Part shown: positions 18,089-26,373 of the stretch, one piece after another | Position numbering within the stretch: the stretch's first letter is position 1 | Layout of the letters: every line of letters begins with the position of its first letter | Assembly: GCA_024958715.1 (NCBI GenBank) | Contig: JANWUS010000055.1 | Location: 1-64,000, forward strand | Reading direction: 5' to 3' | Source of the DNA: Cyanobium sp. FGCU52 | GTDB taxonomy: Bacteria; Cyanobacteriota; Cyanobacteriia; PCC-6307; Cyanobiaceae | Length of the DNA stretch: 64,000 bases | Program-made: the position numbers and the translations under genes | The notes under the pieces: model-generated | Seen by the model: only the letters and a program-made list of their open reading frames with translations | Database searches by the model: none | Told to the model about the DNA's origin: nothing

Positions 18089-18937
18089 ATGGCCCCGACC
18101 GGCACCGCCCCGCCCCGTTCGCTCCTGGCTGTGGCGCTGCAGCTGGCCGCCCTGCTGCTCGTGGCCGTGCTGATGCTGCTGCCGTTGCTGTGGCTGGTGA
18201 GCACCTCCCTCAAGGGGCCCGCCGAGGACATCTTCACCAGCCCCCCGGCCCTGCTGCCGGCCCAGCCGAGCCTGGAGGCCTATGGGCGCCTGTTCGCCGC
18301 CCATCCGATCGGCACCTACCTGCTCAACAGCACGATCGTCAGCGCCCTGGCGGTGCTGGCCAACCTGCTGTTCTGCTCCCTGGCGGCCTACCCCCTGGCC
18401 CGCCTGCGCTTCGCCGGTCGCGGCCTGGTGCTGGCGCTGGTGGTGGCCACGATCCTGATTCCCTTCCAGGTGGTGATGATTCCCCTCTATCTGCTGATGG
18501 TGCAGATCGGGCTGCGCAACACCCTCTGGGCCCTGATCTTGCCCCAGGCCGCCACCGCGTTCGGCATCTTCCTGCTGCGCCAGAGCTTCCTGGCGGTGCC
18601 GGTGGAGCTGGAGGAGGCGGCCCGCATCGACGGCTGTTCGCCGCTGGGGGAATGGTGGAACGTGATGCTGCCCGCGGCCCGGGCGGATCTGATCACCCTG
18701 GCGATGTTCGTGTTCATCGGCACCTGGAGTGATTTCCTCTGGCCGCTGATCATCCTCGACGACCCCGGCCTCTACACCCTGCCCCTGGGCCTGCAGCAGC
18801 TCGCCAGCAGCTTCTCGCTCGACTGGCGCCTGGTGGCGGCCGGTTCGGTGGTGTCGATCCTGCCGGTGCTGCTGCTGTTCGTGCTGCTGCAGCGCTTCAT
18901 CCTGCCCAGCGCCAGCGGCGATGCCGTGAAGGGCTGA
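18089..18937 (+). CDS. carbohydrate ABC transporter permease (MalG type), apparently orphan
   Basis: The 282-residue binding-protein-dependent permease has six helices. The MalG-type loop LEEAARIDGCSPLGEWWNV followed by MLPAA matches the EAA motif with the conserved glycine. The start at ATG 18089 gives a short N-tail before the first helix. It would be the second channel subunit of a sugar or compatible-solute importer, and cyanobacterial GgtD is a family member. No MalF-type permease, ATPase or binding protein is adjacent. The neighbours on both sides run in the opposite direction, so its partners must lie elsewhere in the genome. Confidence 0.85.
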   Translation: MAPTGTAPPRSLLAVALQLAALLLVAVLMLLPLLWLVSTSLKGPAEDIFTSPPALLPAQPSLEAYGRLFAAHPIGTYLLNSTIVSALAVLANLLFCSLAAYPLARLRFAGRGLVLALVVATILIPFQVVMIPLYLLMVQIGLRNTLWALILPQAATAFGIFLLRQSFLAVPVELEEAARIDGCSPLGEWWNVMLPAARADLITLAMFVFIGTWSDFLWPLIILDDPGLYTLPLGLQQLASSFSLDWRLVAAGSVVSILPVLLLFVLLQRFILPSASGDAVKG

Positions 18938-18947
18938 GGGCGGCGGC

Positions 18948-19799
18948 TCACCCCGCTCCGTCACCGGGGAACAGCTGGCGCAGCCAGGCGGCCATCGCCG
19001 TGTTCACCGCCAGCAGATCCGCCACCGGCTGGTCGGTGAACGGCAGGGTGGGCAGGTAGCCGTCGGGGCCGAATTCCGGCGTGAGGGTGAGGCGGGTTCG
19101 CCCGCGGCGGCGCTGGTCGGCGGCGAACAGCTCCCAGCAGGCCCGGTGGGCCGCCAGCGCCTGGGCGTGCTCCGGCGCTAAGGGATGGCTCACCTGGGGG
19201 CCCTGGGCATGGCCCACCCGGGCATGGATGTGATCCACGCGATCGGCGATCGCCGCGATCGGCGCCAGCTCCGGGGTCATCAGCCGCTCGCTGGCCACGC
19301 ACCAGTGGCTGACGTCGGCCGTGAGCCGCAGGGAGGGAAACGCCTCCAGCCAGGTGCCGATGCGCCAGGGATCGCTGAGGCTGCGGGAGCGGTGCGTCTC
19401 GACGCTCACCGGCAGAGCGCTCGCCTCCACCAGCGCCAGGGCCCGGGCGAAGAACGCCTGCTGCTGCTCCCAGGGCCAGCTGTCGCTGCCGGTGATCAGC
19501 GTCACCTGCAGGGGGGCGAGCGCCGCGCACGCCTCCAGCTGCTCCGCAAGCTCCCGCAGGTGATCGTCCGGTCCTCGCGCCAGGTCCGGCACGTAGTCGC
19601 CGCCGCTCACCAGCTCCACCACCAGGGCCAGGCCCGCGTCATCGAGCCGGGCCGCGATCTCCTGCAGCGGCAGGACCGTCAGGGCCGGGTGGCGCAGGTT
19701 GGCCTCGAGCCCGTCGAACCCGTGGCGCCGGGCCCGCGCGATCGCCTCCTCCAGGCTGCCGGCGAAGCCCCAGAGGCTGTGCAGCAGAACCGTGTCCAT
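18948..19799 (-). CDS. sugar phosphate isomerase/epimerase-like TIM barrel protein
   Basis: The 283-residue protein starts at ATG 19799 (MDTVLLHSLWGFAGSLEEAI). It shows the xylose-isomerase-like TIM barrel pattern: HGFDGLEANLRH, then VELVSGGDY, PVSVETHRSRS, LTADVSHWCV and VDHIHARVGHAQGPQ. The last two supply the Asp/His and HIHAR metal-site motifs. The substrate cannot be assigned. It is divergent from the guanidine-hydrolase operon, sharing the 250-base control region that holds the NtcA box and riboswitch. It could be co-regulated or simply adjacent. Confidence 0.78.
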   Translation of the reverse strand: MDTVLLHSLWGFAGSLEEAIARARRHGFDGLEANLRHPALTVLPLQEIAARLDDAGLALVVELVSGGDYVPDLARGPDDHLRELAEQLEACAALAPLQVTLITGSDSWPWEQQQAFFARALALVEASALPVSVETHRSRSLSDPWRIGTWLEAFPSLRLTADVSHWCVASERLMTPELAPIAAIADRVDHIHARVGHAQGPQVSHPLAPEHAQALAAHRACWELFAADQRRRGRTRLTLTPEFGPDGYLPTLPFTDQPVADLLAVNTAMAAWLRQLFPGDGAG

Positions 19800-19849
19800 G
19801 GCAGCAGACGGTGGCGCCGGCACCTTCGCCGCAGGGGGCCGGCGGTTCG

Positions 19850-19863
19850 GTAGCGGTCGGTAC
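19850..19863 (+). promoter_or_regulatory. NtcA-binding site (GTA-N8-TAC) with appropriately spaced -10
   Basis: GTAGCGGTCGGTAC is an exact match to the cyanobacterial NtcA consensus GTA-N8-TAC. A -10-like hexamer CAAGAT lies at 19886-19891, 22 bases downstream, the spacing of NtcA-activated (class II) promoters. Transcription would begin near 19898, shortly before the riboswitch at 19911. This predicts activation under nitrogen limitation (high 2-oxoglutarate). The -10 is imperfect at its first base. A chance match is possible in GC-rich DNA, but position and spacing favour function. Confidence 0.65.
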
Positions 19864-19910
19864 AGGGAGCTTGGCCCGGACCGCACAAGATCGGGGGGCG
19901 GAAGCAGTTC

Positions 19911-20018
19911 CTAGGGTTCCGATCCCGCTCCGGCCCTGCCGGCGGGGTGACTGGTCCGAGAGGAGCTCACCGGCGCCCGTGGGTGTCCGGTTGCACGGAG
20001 GGACAAAAGCCCGGGAGA
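19911..20018 (+). ncRNA. guanidine-I (ykkC) riboswitch
   Basis: Three conserved blocks of the guanidine-I aptamer are present in order: CTAGGGTTCCG (19911-19921), CTGGTCCGAGAG (19951-19962) and ACGG at 19995 running through GGGACAAAAGCCCGGGAGA to 20018. Between them are the expected hairpins: CCGGC-cct-GCCGG nested in a CCCGC/GCGGG stem, and ACCGG/CCGGT. The class binds guanidinium and usually switches genes on. It lies directly before the guanidine hydrolase gene, the arrangement known from other cyanobacteria. The 31 bases from aptamer to ATG have no T-run, so control is probably at translation or by Rho rather than an intrinsic terminator. Confidence 0.93.
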
Positions 20019-20049
20019 CCGCTCAGCCCCACCTCCTGCCCTTCCCCCC

Positions 20050-21240
20050 ATGAGCGAAGCCTCCGGCCCCGCAGGCGCCTTCGATCGCCGCTTCTCCGGC
20101 GAGGGCGCCGCTGCCCTCGAGAAGGAGGCCCGGCTGCCCCTCACCGGCTGGCAGCAGGAGGTGGAGCTGGGCCAGCGCTACGGCCTCGAAGCGGCCGAGA
20201 GCATCGTCGACCGGCGCATCTCCACCTTCTCGCGCGGCGAGCTGCCCCACTTCGCGGGCATCAACACGTTCATGAAGGCGCCTTACATCGAGGACGTCAA
20301 CCGCGTCGGCGAGTTCGACGTGGCGATCGTGGGCGTGCCCCACGACTCCGGCACCACCTACCGCCCCGGCACCCGTTTCGGCCCCCAGGGCATCCGCCGC
20401 ATCTCCGCCCTCTACACCCCCTACAACTACGAGATGGGCGTCGATCTGCGCGAGCAGATCACCCTCTGCGACGTGGGCGACATCTTCACGATTCCCGCCA
20501 ACAACGAGAAGAGCTTCGATCAGATCTCCAAGGGCGTGGCCCACGTCTTCGCCAGTGGCGCTTTCCCGATCATCCTCGGCGGCGACCACTCGATCGGCTT
20601 CCCCACCGTGCGCGGCGTCTGCCGCCACCTGGGCGACAAGAAGGTGGGCATCATCCACTTCGATCGTCATGTCGACACCCAGGAGATCGACCTCGACGAG
20701 CGCATGCACACCTGCCCCTGGTTCCATGCCACCAACATGGCCAACGCCCCGGCCGAGAACCTGGTGCAGCTGGGCATCGGCGGCTGGCAGGTGCCACGCG
20801 AGGGGGTGAAGGTGTGCCGGGAGCGGGGCACCAACGTGCTCACGGTGACGGACATCTGCGACATGGGGCTGGAGGCGGCGGCCCAGTACGCCATCGAGCG
20901 CGCCACCGACGGCACCGACTGCGTCTACATCTCCTTTGACATCGACTGCATCGACGCCGGCTTCGTGCCGGGCACCGGCTGGCCCGAGCCCGGCGGCCTG
21001 CTGCCCCGCGAGGCGCTCAAGCTGCTGGAGCTGATCGTGCGCAACGTGCCTGTCTGCGGCCTCGAGGTGGTGGAGGTGTCGCCTCCCTACGACATCAGCG
21101 ACATGACCTCGCTGATGGCCACCCGGGTGATCTGCGATGTGATGGCCCACCTGGTGGTGAGCGGCCAGCTGCCGCGCAAGCAGAAGCCGGCCTGGCTGCA
21201 CGAGGCCTGCAACATGAACGTCGACCGCAAGTGGAGGTGA
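20050..21240 (+). CDS. gdmH: nickel-dependent guanidine hydrolase
   Basis: The 396-residue ureohydrolase-fold (arginase/agmatinase) enzyme is predicted to convert guanidine to urea and ammonia. Metal ligands are H180 in GGDHS, D205/H207/D209 in HFDRHVD and D297/D299 in SFDIDCID. The DRHVD in place of the usual DAH-x-D, the SFDID-x-x-DAGFVPGTGWPEPGG block and the long N-terminal extension (about 85 residues) match cyanobacterial GdmH (Synechocystis Sll1077 type) rather than agmatinase. The context is decisive: a guanidine-I riboswitch upstream and HypA/HypB-like nickel chaperone genes downstream (gap 3 bases), as in the described GdmH-GhaA-GhaB system. Earlier annotations often call this agmatinase. 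Confidence 0.92.
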   Translation: MSEASGPAGAFDRRFSGEGAAALEKEARLPLTGWQQEVELGQRYGLEAAESIVDRRISTFSRGELPHFAGINTFMKAPYIEDVNRVGEFDVAIVGVPHDSGTTYRPGTRFGPQGIRRISALYTPYNYEMGVDLREQITLCDVGDIFTIPANNEKSFDQISKGVAHVFASGAFPIILGGDHSIGFPTVRGVCRHLGDKKVGIIHFDRHVDTQEIDLDERMHTCPWFHATNMANAPAENLVQLGIGGWQVPREGVKVCRERGTNVLTVTDICDMGLEAAAQYAIERATDGTDCVYISFDIDCIDAGFVPGTGWPEPGGLLPREALKLLELIVRNVPVCGLEVVEVSPPYDISDMTSLMATRVICDVMAHLVVSGQLPRKQKPAWLHEACNMNVDRKWR

Positions 21241-21243
21241 GCC

Positions 21244-21651
21244 ATGCATGAAGTCGACATGACCAAGTGCCTGCTGCTCTCCATGAACGACTGGAAGCGG
21301 CAGCATGCCCCCCGGCAGCCCCGGGTCAGCACCGTGCACCTGCAGGTGGGCGCCTTCACCTGCGTCGAACCCGATCAGCTGGTGTTCACCTGGGAGGCTG
21401 CCGTGCAGGGCAGCTGGCTCGCCGGCGCCCGGCTGGCGATCGAGCCGGTGCCCCTGGTGGGCCGCTGCGTGCTGTGCGCCTCCACCTACGCCCCCCTGCA
21501 GGAGCAGGCCTACCGCTCGCCCTGCTGCGATCACCCGATGGAGGAGATCGTCAGCGGCCGCGAGCTGCGGATTCGCTCGGTGGAGTACGCCCTCGACGAT
21601 CCGCCCGCCATCGCCACTCCGTCTACCCCCGCCTGCGCGCCCTGCGCCTGA
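21244..21651 (+). CDS. ghaA: HypA-like nickel metallochaperone for guanidine hydrolase
   Basis: The 135-residue HypA-family protein has the nickel-binding MHE N-terminus intact ([11 protein letters not shown]). The zinc site has C75 and C78 (CVLC), but the second pair is adjacent cysteines C94-C95 followed by D and H97 (SPCCDH) instead of the usual C-x2-C. In the known system GhaA and GhaB load Ni2+ into GdmH. No hydrogenase genes are nearby, so a dedicated GdmH chaperone is the best reading. The start is three bases after the gdmH stop. The C-terminal tail is Pro/Ala-rich. Confidence 0.88.
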   Translation: MHEVDMTKCLLLSMNDWKRQHAPRQPRVSTVHLQVGAFTCVEPDQLVFTWEAAVQGSWLAGARLAIEPVPLVGRCVLCASTYAPLQEQAYRSPCCDHPMEEIVSGRELRIRSVEYALDDPPAIATPSTPACAPCA

Positions 21652-21656
21652 GACCG

Positions 21657-22370
21657 ATGCACATGCCCCTGGAAGACACCCTCGGCCTCAACCTGCTGGC
21701 GGCCAACCAGCACCAGGCCGAGCACAACCGCGACCACTTCGACACCTGGAACCTGCTCTGCCTCAACGTGATGAGCAGCCCGGGCGCCGGCAAGACCTCC
21801 CTGCTGGAGCGCTCCCTGACGGCCCTTGCCGGTGAGTTCGCCATGGCGGTGCTGGAGGGCGACATGACCACCCAGCTCGATGCCCAGCGGCTGGAGGCGG
21901 TGGGCGTGCCGGTGGTGCCGATCACCACCGGCCGGGCCTGCCATCTCGATGCGGCGATGGTGAGCGGCGGCCTGCGGCTGCTGGCCGAACGGCTCGATCC
22001 CGCCAGCCTCGATCTGCTCTGGGTGGAGAACGTGGGCAATCTCGTGTGCCCGGCGGAGTTCGAGGTGGGCGAGCACCGCAAGGTGGCCCTGCTCAGCGTC
22101 ACCGAGGGCGACGACAAGCCGCTCAAGTATCCGGTGATGTTCCGCGAGGCGGACTGCGTGCTGATCACCAAGGTGGATCTGCTGCCTCATCTGCCCGTGG
22201 AGGTGGAGCGCATCGAGGCCCACGTCCGCCAGGTGAATCCCCATTGCGCGGTGATCCGCGTCTCGGCCACCACCGGCGAGGGTCTGGCCGCCTGGCACGG
22301 CTGGCTGCGGGAGCAGCGCGCGGCCCTGGCCGCCCTGCCCTTGGCGGCGCCGCTGGTGGGGGTGGCATGA
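21657..22370 (+). CDS. ghaB: HypB-like GTPase for nickel delivery to guanidine hydrolase
   Basis: The 237-residue SIMIBI-class GTPase has a P-loop SSPGAGKT (40-47), [31 protein letters not shown], a [13 protein letters not shown] switch region and TKVDLL for guanine recognition. These are the standard HypB landmarks. No His-rich nickel-storage stretch is present at the N-terminus. It follows ghaA by five bases, and its stop overlaps the next start (ATGA). GTP-driven nickel insertion into GdmH together with GhaA is the established role of this pair. The start at ATG 21657 is chosen because an upstream frame overlaps ghaA. Confidence 0.92.
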   Translation: MHMPLEDTLGLNLLAANQHQAEHNRDHFDTWNLLCLNVMSSPGAGKTSLLERSLTALAGEFAMAVLEGDMTTQLDAQRLEAVGVPVVPITTGRACHLDAAMVSGGLRLLAERLDPASLDLLWVENVGNLVCPAEFEVGEHRKVALLSVTEGDDKPLKYPVMFREADCVLITKVDLLPHLPVEVERIEAHVRQVNPHCAVIRVSATTGEGLAAWHGWLREQRAALAALPLAAPLVGVA

Positions 22371-23743
22371 GCACGCCCTCAGCTCTTTCTCTCCAGCCGG
22401 GCATCGCGCCCGCGGAGGCGCGGGCCGAGCTCCAGGCCCGGGGCATCCGCTACGCCCTGGCCAGCTTCGTCGACCTGCACGGCGTCAACAAGGCGAAGGC
22501 GGTGCCGATCCACCACGTCGAGGCGATGCTGGCCGGATCGGAGCTGTTCACCGGCGCCGCCCTCGACGGTGTTCCGCAGGACGTGAGCGACGACGAGGTG
22601 GCGGCCGTCCCCGACCTGACCTCCGCCACCGTGCTGCCCTGGCGGCCTGACACCGTATGGCTGGCGAGCAATCTCCACCTGCACGGCAAGCCGTTCGAGG
22701 CCTGCAGCCGCAACATCCTCTGTCGGGTGCGCGACCAGGCGGCCCGGATGGGGCTGCGCTTCAACCTCGGCATCGAAACGGAGTTCTTCGTGCTGCGCCG
22801 CCTGGATGATGGCCGGCTGGTGCCCGCCAGTGCTCAGGACACGCTCGAGAAACCCTGCTACGACCTGCGCGGCCTGCTCGACAACCTCGACTGGCTCGAC
22901 GAGCTGGTGGAGGCGATGAACGCCCTGGGCTGGGGGGTGTACTCGTTCGACCACGAGGACGCCAACGGCCAGTTCGAGACCGACTTCGGCTACGCCGACG
23001 GCCTCGTCACCGCCGACCGCGTCACCTTCTTCAAGCTGATGGCCAGGGAGATCGCCCGCCGCCATGGCCTGATCGCCAGCTTCATGCCCAAACCGTTCGC
23101 CGACCGCACCGGCAGCGGGGCGCACTTCAACATGTCGCTGGCCGATCTGGGCAGCGGCGTCAATCTGTTCGAGCCCGAAGACGGTTCCCCTGGCGGGGTG
23201 AGCGAACTTGCACGCCGGTTCATCGCCGGCGTGCTGCGCCATGCCCCCGCCATCTGCGCCGTGATCGCTCCCACGGTCAACAGCTACAAGCGGCTGGTGG
23301 TGCAGGGCAGCATGTCCGGCTTCACCTGGGCGCCGGTGTTCGTCTGCTACGGCAACAACAACCGCACCAACATGCTGCGCATCCCCGGTGCCGGCGGCCG
23401 GGTCGAATGCCGCGCCGCCGACAGTGCCTGCAACCCCTACCTGGCCGCGGCGATGCTGCTGGCGGCCGGCCTTGAGGGTATCCGCGAGGGCCTCGACCCC
23501 GGCGCCCCCAACCTCGTGAATGCCTATCGCCTCTCCGCCGAGGAGCGGCAGCAGCAGGGCCTCACCACCCTGCCCCGCACCCTCGGCGAGGCCATCGAGG
23601 CCTTCGCCGCCGACCCCCTCGGCCGCGAGGTGTTCGGTGAGGCCATGGCCGAGGCCTTCCTCTCCTTCAAGCGCCAGGAATGGGCCGACTACCACGGCAC
23701 CATCTCGGCCTGGGAGCACGACCGCTACCTGGAGCTCTTCTGA
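22367..23743 (+). CDS. glutamine synthetase-family ligase (GlnT/type III-like)
   Basis: The 458-residue protein has a glutamine synthetase beta-grasp domain (about 20-120) and catalytic domain. Active-site features visible are [11 protein letters not shown] (metal-binding Glu pair), the [11 protein letters not shown] glutamate loop, [16 protein letters not shown] and [17 protein letters not shown]. It is distinct from the housekeeping GlnA, with the shorter divergent form often named GlnT or gamma-glutamyl ligase. It could capture the ammonia released from guanidine or ligate glutamate to an amine. The sequence alone cannot decide. ATGA overlap with ghaB places it firmly in the operon. Confidence 0.85.
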   Translation: MSTPSALSLQPGIAPAEARAELQARGIRYALASFVDLHGVNKAKAVPIHHVEAMLAGSELFTGAALDGVPQDVSDDEVAAVPDLTSATVLPWRPDTVWLASNLHLHGKPFEACSRNILCRVRDQAARMGLRFNLGIETEFFVLRRLDDGRLVPASAQDTLEKPCYDLRGLLDNLDWLDELVEAMNALGWGVYSFDHEDANGQFETDFGYADGLVTADRVTFFKLMAREIARRHGLIASFMPKPFADRTGSGAHFNMSLADLGSGVNLFEPEDGSPGGVSELARRFIAGVLRHAPAICAVIAPTVNSYKRLVVQGSMSGFTWAPVFVCYGNNNRTNMLRIPGAGGRVECRAADSACNPYLAAAMLLAAGLEGIREGLDPGAPNLVNAYRLSAEERQQQGLTTLPRTLGEAIEAFAADPLGREVFGEAMAEAFLSFKRQEWADYHGTISAWEHDRYLELF

Positions 23744-23807
23744 GCCCTGGGTCGTTCCCGCAGGCTCTCCCGCCGCCGTCCGTTCCACCCCATCCCCCCA
23801 TCCCGCC

Positions 23808-24818
23808 ATGGCCCGTTCCACTCCCCTCCGTTCCCGCCGGCGTCTGCTGGGCCTGCTCCTGCTCGCCGCGATCGGTGGCGGTGGCCTCAGCAGCTGCGTC
23901 AAGCCGCCGTCCACCGAAGCGCCGGTGCGCATCGGCTACAGCGCCTGGCCGGGCTGGTTCCCCTGGAAGGTGAGCGAGGAGAAGGGACTGTTCGCCAAGG
24001 CCGGCGTGCCGGTGACGCTGCAGTGGTTCGACGGCTACCTCGACTCGATCAACGCCCTCAACGCCGGCCAGCTCGACTGCAACAGCCAGACGCTGGGGGA
24101 CACCATCAGTTCGGTGGCCGGCGGTGCCGACCTGCAGGTGGTGCTCACCAACGACAACTCCACCGGCAACGACCAGATCATCGCCGCCGAGGGCATCCGC
24201 ACCGTGGCCGACCTCAAGGGCAGGAAGGTGGCCGCCGAGGAGGGCACGGTCGACCACTACCTGCTGCTGCTGGGCCTGAAGAAGGCGGGGCTCTCCGCCA
24301 GCGACATCACCTTCGTGCCGCTGGAAACCGGGGCCGCGGCAGCGGCCTTCGTGGCCGGCAAGGTGGATGCCGTGGGGGTGTTTGCCCCCTTCACCACCCA
24401 GGCGCTCAAGCGTCCGGGCAGCACCACCCTGTTCTCCTCGCGCGATTTCCCCGGCGCCATCAGCGACCATCTGGTCTGCCGCCGCGATTTCGTGGCGAAG
24501 AACCCGGAGAAGATCCAGAAGATCGTCAACACCTGGTTCGCCACCCTCGATGCGATCCAGGCCGATCCCGAAGGCACCCTCAAGATCATGGCCGCCCGGG
24601 CCGGGGTGAGCGAGGCCGATTACAAGGCCTACGACGCCGGCACCCGCATCTTCACGCTCGAGGAGAACCGCAAGGCGTTCCAGCCCGGCAGCACGATGGC
24701 CTCGCTGCCCTACGCGGCTGAGCAGATCAGCGCCTTCCTGCAGGAGGTGGGGCTCGCCAAGACCCCGCCCAAGCTCGATGGCCTGCTCGAGCCGAAGTTC
24801 GTGAATGCGGTGCCGTGA
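23808..24818 (+). CDS. ABC transporter substrate-binding lipoprotein (TauA/SsuA/NMT1-like)
   Basis: The 336-residue periplasmic protein starts at ATG 23808. It has an Arg-rich n-region, a hydrophobic core and a lipobox (GGGLSSC), so it is probably lipid anchored. The mature part begins VRIGYSAWPGWFPWKVSEEKG, typical of the SsuA/TauA/NMT1 group that bind small organic nitrogen or sulfur compounds. Given the guanidine riboswitch and hydrolase upstream, guanidinium or a substituted guanidine is the likeliest ligand (inference). A 64-base pyrimidine-rich gap separates it from the ligase gene. The permease start overlaps its stop. Confidence 0.87.
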   Translation: MARSTPLRSRRRLLGLLLLAAIGGGGLSSCVKPPSTEAPVRIGYSAWPGWFPWKVSEEKGLFAKAGVPVTLQWFDGYLDSINALNAGQLDCNSQTLGDTISSVAGGADLQVVLTNDNSTGNDQIIAAEGIRTVADLKGRKVAAEEGTVDHYLLLLGLKKAGLSASDITFVPLETGAAAAAFVAGKVDAVGVFAPFTTQALKRPGSTTLFSSRDFPGAISDHLVCRRDFVAKNPEKIQKIVNTWFATLDAIQADPEGTLKIMAARAGVSEADYKAYDAGTRIFTLEENRKAFQPGSTMASLPYAAEQISAFLQEVGLAKTPPKLDGLLEPKFVNAVP

Positions 24819-25591
24819 GGGAGTCGACCTTCTGGCCGCGGCTGCTGGCCCATCCCTGGATCCTGGGGATCGCCGGCATCCTGATCGTGCTGCTGCTGTG
24901 GACGGGGGTGACCGCCACGGGCCTGGTGGATCGCCTGTTCCTGCCCAGCCCCGCCGCCGTGCTGGCGGCGGGCCAGGCCCAGGCCTCCGCCGGCATCCTC
25001 GGGCGCGATCTGGTGGCCAGCGTCACCCGTGTGTTCACCGGCTTTGCGCTCTCGGCGGCGGTGGCCCTGCCGCTGGGAATCGCGATGGGCACGAACCGGG
25101 CGATCTGTCAGCTGCTGGAGCCGCTGATGGGCCTGATCCGCTACATGCCGGCGCCGGCCTTCATCCCGCTGCTGATCATCTACTTCGGCCTGGAGGAGCT
25201 GCCGAAGGTGATGCTGATTTTCATCGGCACCGTGTTCTTCAACACCCTGATGATCATGGATGCGGTGAAGTTCGTGCCCCACGAACTGGTGGAAACCGCC
25301 CTCACGCTAGGCGGCAAGCGCGCCCAGTTGCTCACCCGCGTGATCACCCCCTGCATCGCTCCCCAGGTGCTCGACACCTACCGCATCAACATGGCCTCCG
25401 CCTGGAACCTGGTGATCGTGGCCGAGCTGGTGGCCGCCAACGAGGGGCTGGGCAAGCGCATCAGCCTGGCCCAGCGCTTTCTGCGCACCGATGAGATCTT
25501 CGTGGGGCTGATCGTGATCGGCGTGATCGGTCTGCTGATCGATCTGGGCTTCCGCCTGCTGATGCGGCGCGCCTGTTCCTGGGCCAACTGA
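24815..25591 (+). CDS. ABC transporter permease (TauC/SsuC-like)
   Basis: The 258-residue permease starts at GTG 24815, overlapping the binding-protein stop by four bases (GTGA). About six membrane helices are predicted. The cytoplasmic loop around VPHELVETALTLGGKRAQLL, preceded by FFNTLMIMDAVK, is the EAA-type ATPase contact of the TauC/SsuC family. It forms the channel as a homodimer with the ATPase encoded ten bases downstream. It is part of the guanidine-linked import module. Confidence 0.9.
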   Translation: MRESTFWPRLLAHPWILGIAGILIVLLLWTGVTATGLVDRLFLPSPAAVLAAGQAQASAGILGRDLVASVTRVFTGFALSAAVALPLGIAMGTNRAICQLLEPLMGLIRYMPAPAFIPLLIIYFGLEELPKVMLIFIGTVFFNTLMIMDAVKFVPHELVETALTLGGKRAQLLTRVITPCIAPQVLDTYRINMASAWNLVIVAELVAANEGLGKRISLAQRFLRTDEIFVGLIVIGVIGLLIDLGFRLLMRRACSWAN

Positions 25592-25601
25592 GTCGACTCC
25601 C

Positions 25602-26372
25602 ATGCATCTGTCCGTCGATTCGGTCTCCAAGAGCTTCGGCGAGGGCAAGGCCCGCAAGCTCGTGCTGGAGAACGTGAGCTTCACGATCAGCTCGGGTGAG
25701 TTCGTGGCCCTGGTGGGCAGCTCCGGCTCGGGCAAGTCCACGATGATGCGGCTGGTGGCCGGCCTCGATCGCCCCAGCGCCGGCACCATCACCGTGGATG
25801 GCGTGCCGGTGAAGGGGCCCGGCTCCGATCGGGGCATGGTGTTCCAGAAGTACAGCCTCTACCCCTGGCTCACGGCGGCCCAGAACGTGGCCTTCGGCAT
25901 GAGCCTGCAGGGGCTGCCGCGGCGGGAGGTGCAGGAGCGCACCAGCTACTTCCTCGAGGTGGTGGGGCTCAGCGATGCGGCGCGGCGGCTGCCGCGGGAA
26001 CTCTCGGGCGGGATGCAGCAGCGGGTGGCGATCGCCCGCGCCCTGGCCGCCGAGCCGAAGGTGCTGCTGCTCGATGAGCCGTTCGGCGCCCTCGATCTGC
26101 AGATCCGGGAATCGATGCAGGAGTTTCTGCACGGTCTCTGGCAGCGCACGGGCCTGACGGCCCTGCTGATCACCCACGACCTGGAGGAGGCCCTGCTGCT
26201 GGCCCAGCGGGTGCACATCCTGGCGCCGCGCCCTGGACGGATCGTGCGCTCGGTGGCCGCCGATCTCCCCCACGGCGAACTGGCCCACCTGCGCGTCACC
26301 CCGGAGTTTCTGGCCCTGCGGGAGGAGCTGGCGGCCTGCCTGCGGGGGCTCGACGGCGGCCTAGGGCTCTGA
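25602..26372 (+). CDS. ABC transporter ATP-binding protein (TauB/SsuB-like)
   Basis: The 256-residue ATPase has the Walker A motif GSSGSGKST, a Q-loop (MVFQKYSLYPWLT), the signature LSGGMQQR, the Walker B motif VLLLDEPFGALD and the H-loop ITHDLEEA. All catalytic residues are present. The family energises TauABC/SsuABC-type uptake of small organic compounds. Neighbours are the cognate permease upstream and, one base after its stop, the Rieske oxygenase, which implies a single transcript. Confidence 0.93.
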   Translation: MHLSVDSVSKSFGEGKARKLVLENVSFTISSGEFVALVGSSGSGKSTMMRLVAGLDRPSAGTITVDGVPVKGPGSDRGMVFQKYSLYPWLTAAQNVAFGMSLQGLPRREVQERTSYFLEVVGLSDAARRLPRELSGGMQQRVAIARALAAEPKVLLLDEPFGALDLQIRESMQEFLHGLWQRTGLTALLITHDLEEALLLAQRVHILAPRPGRIVRSVAADLPHGELAHLRVTPEFLALREELAACLRGLDGGLGL

Positions 26373-26373
26373 G

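Noticed and set aside
16777-18732. 651-codon plus-strand frame across the zinc-ribbon gene and sugar permease
   Set aside because: Antisense to one real gene and out of frame with another; no motif.
20050-21240. Annotation as agmatinase
   Set aside because: The DRHVD metal motif, long N-terminal extension, guanidine-I riboswitch and HypA/HypB-like neighbours all point to guanidine hydrolase instead.
21244-22370. Hydrogenase maturation function for the HypA/HypB-like pair
   Set aside because: No hydrogenase or other hyp genes are adjacent; the genes are coupled to gdmH.
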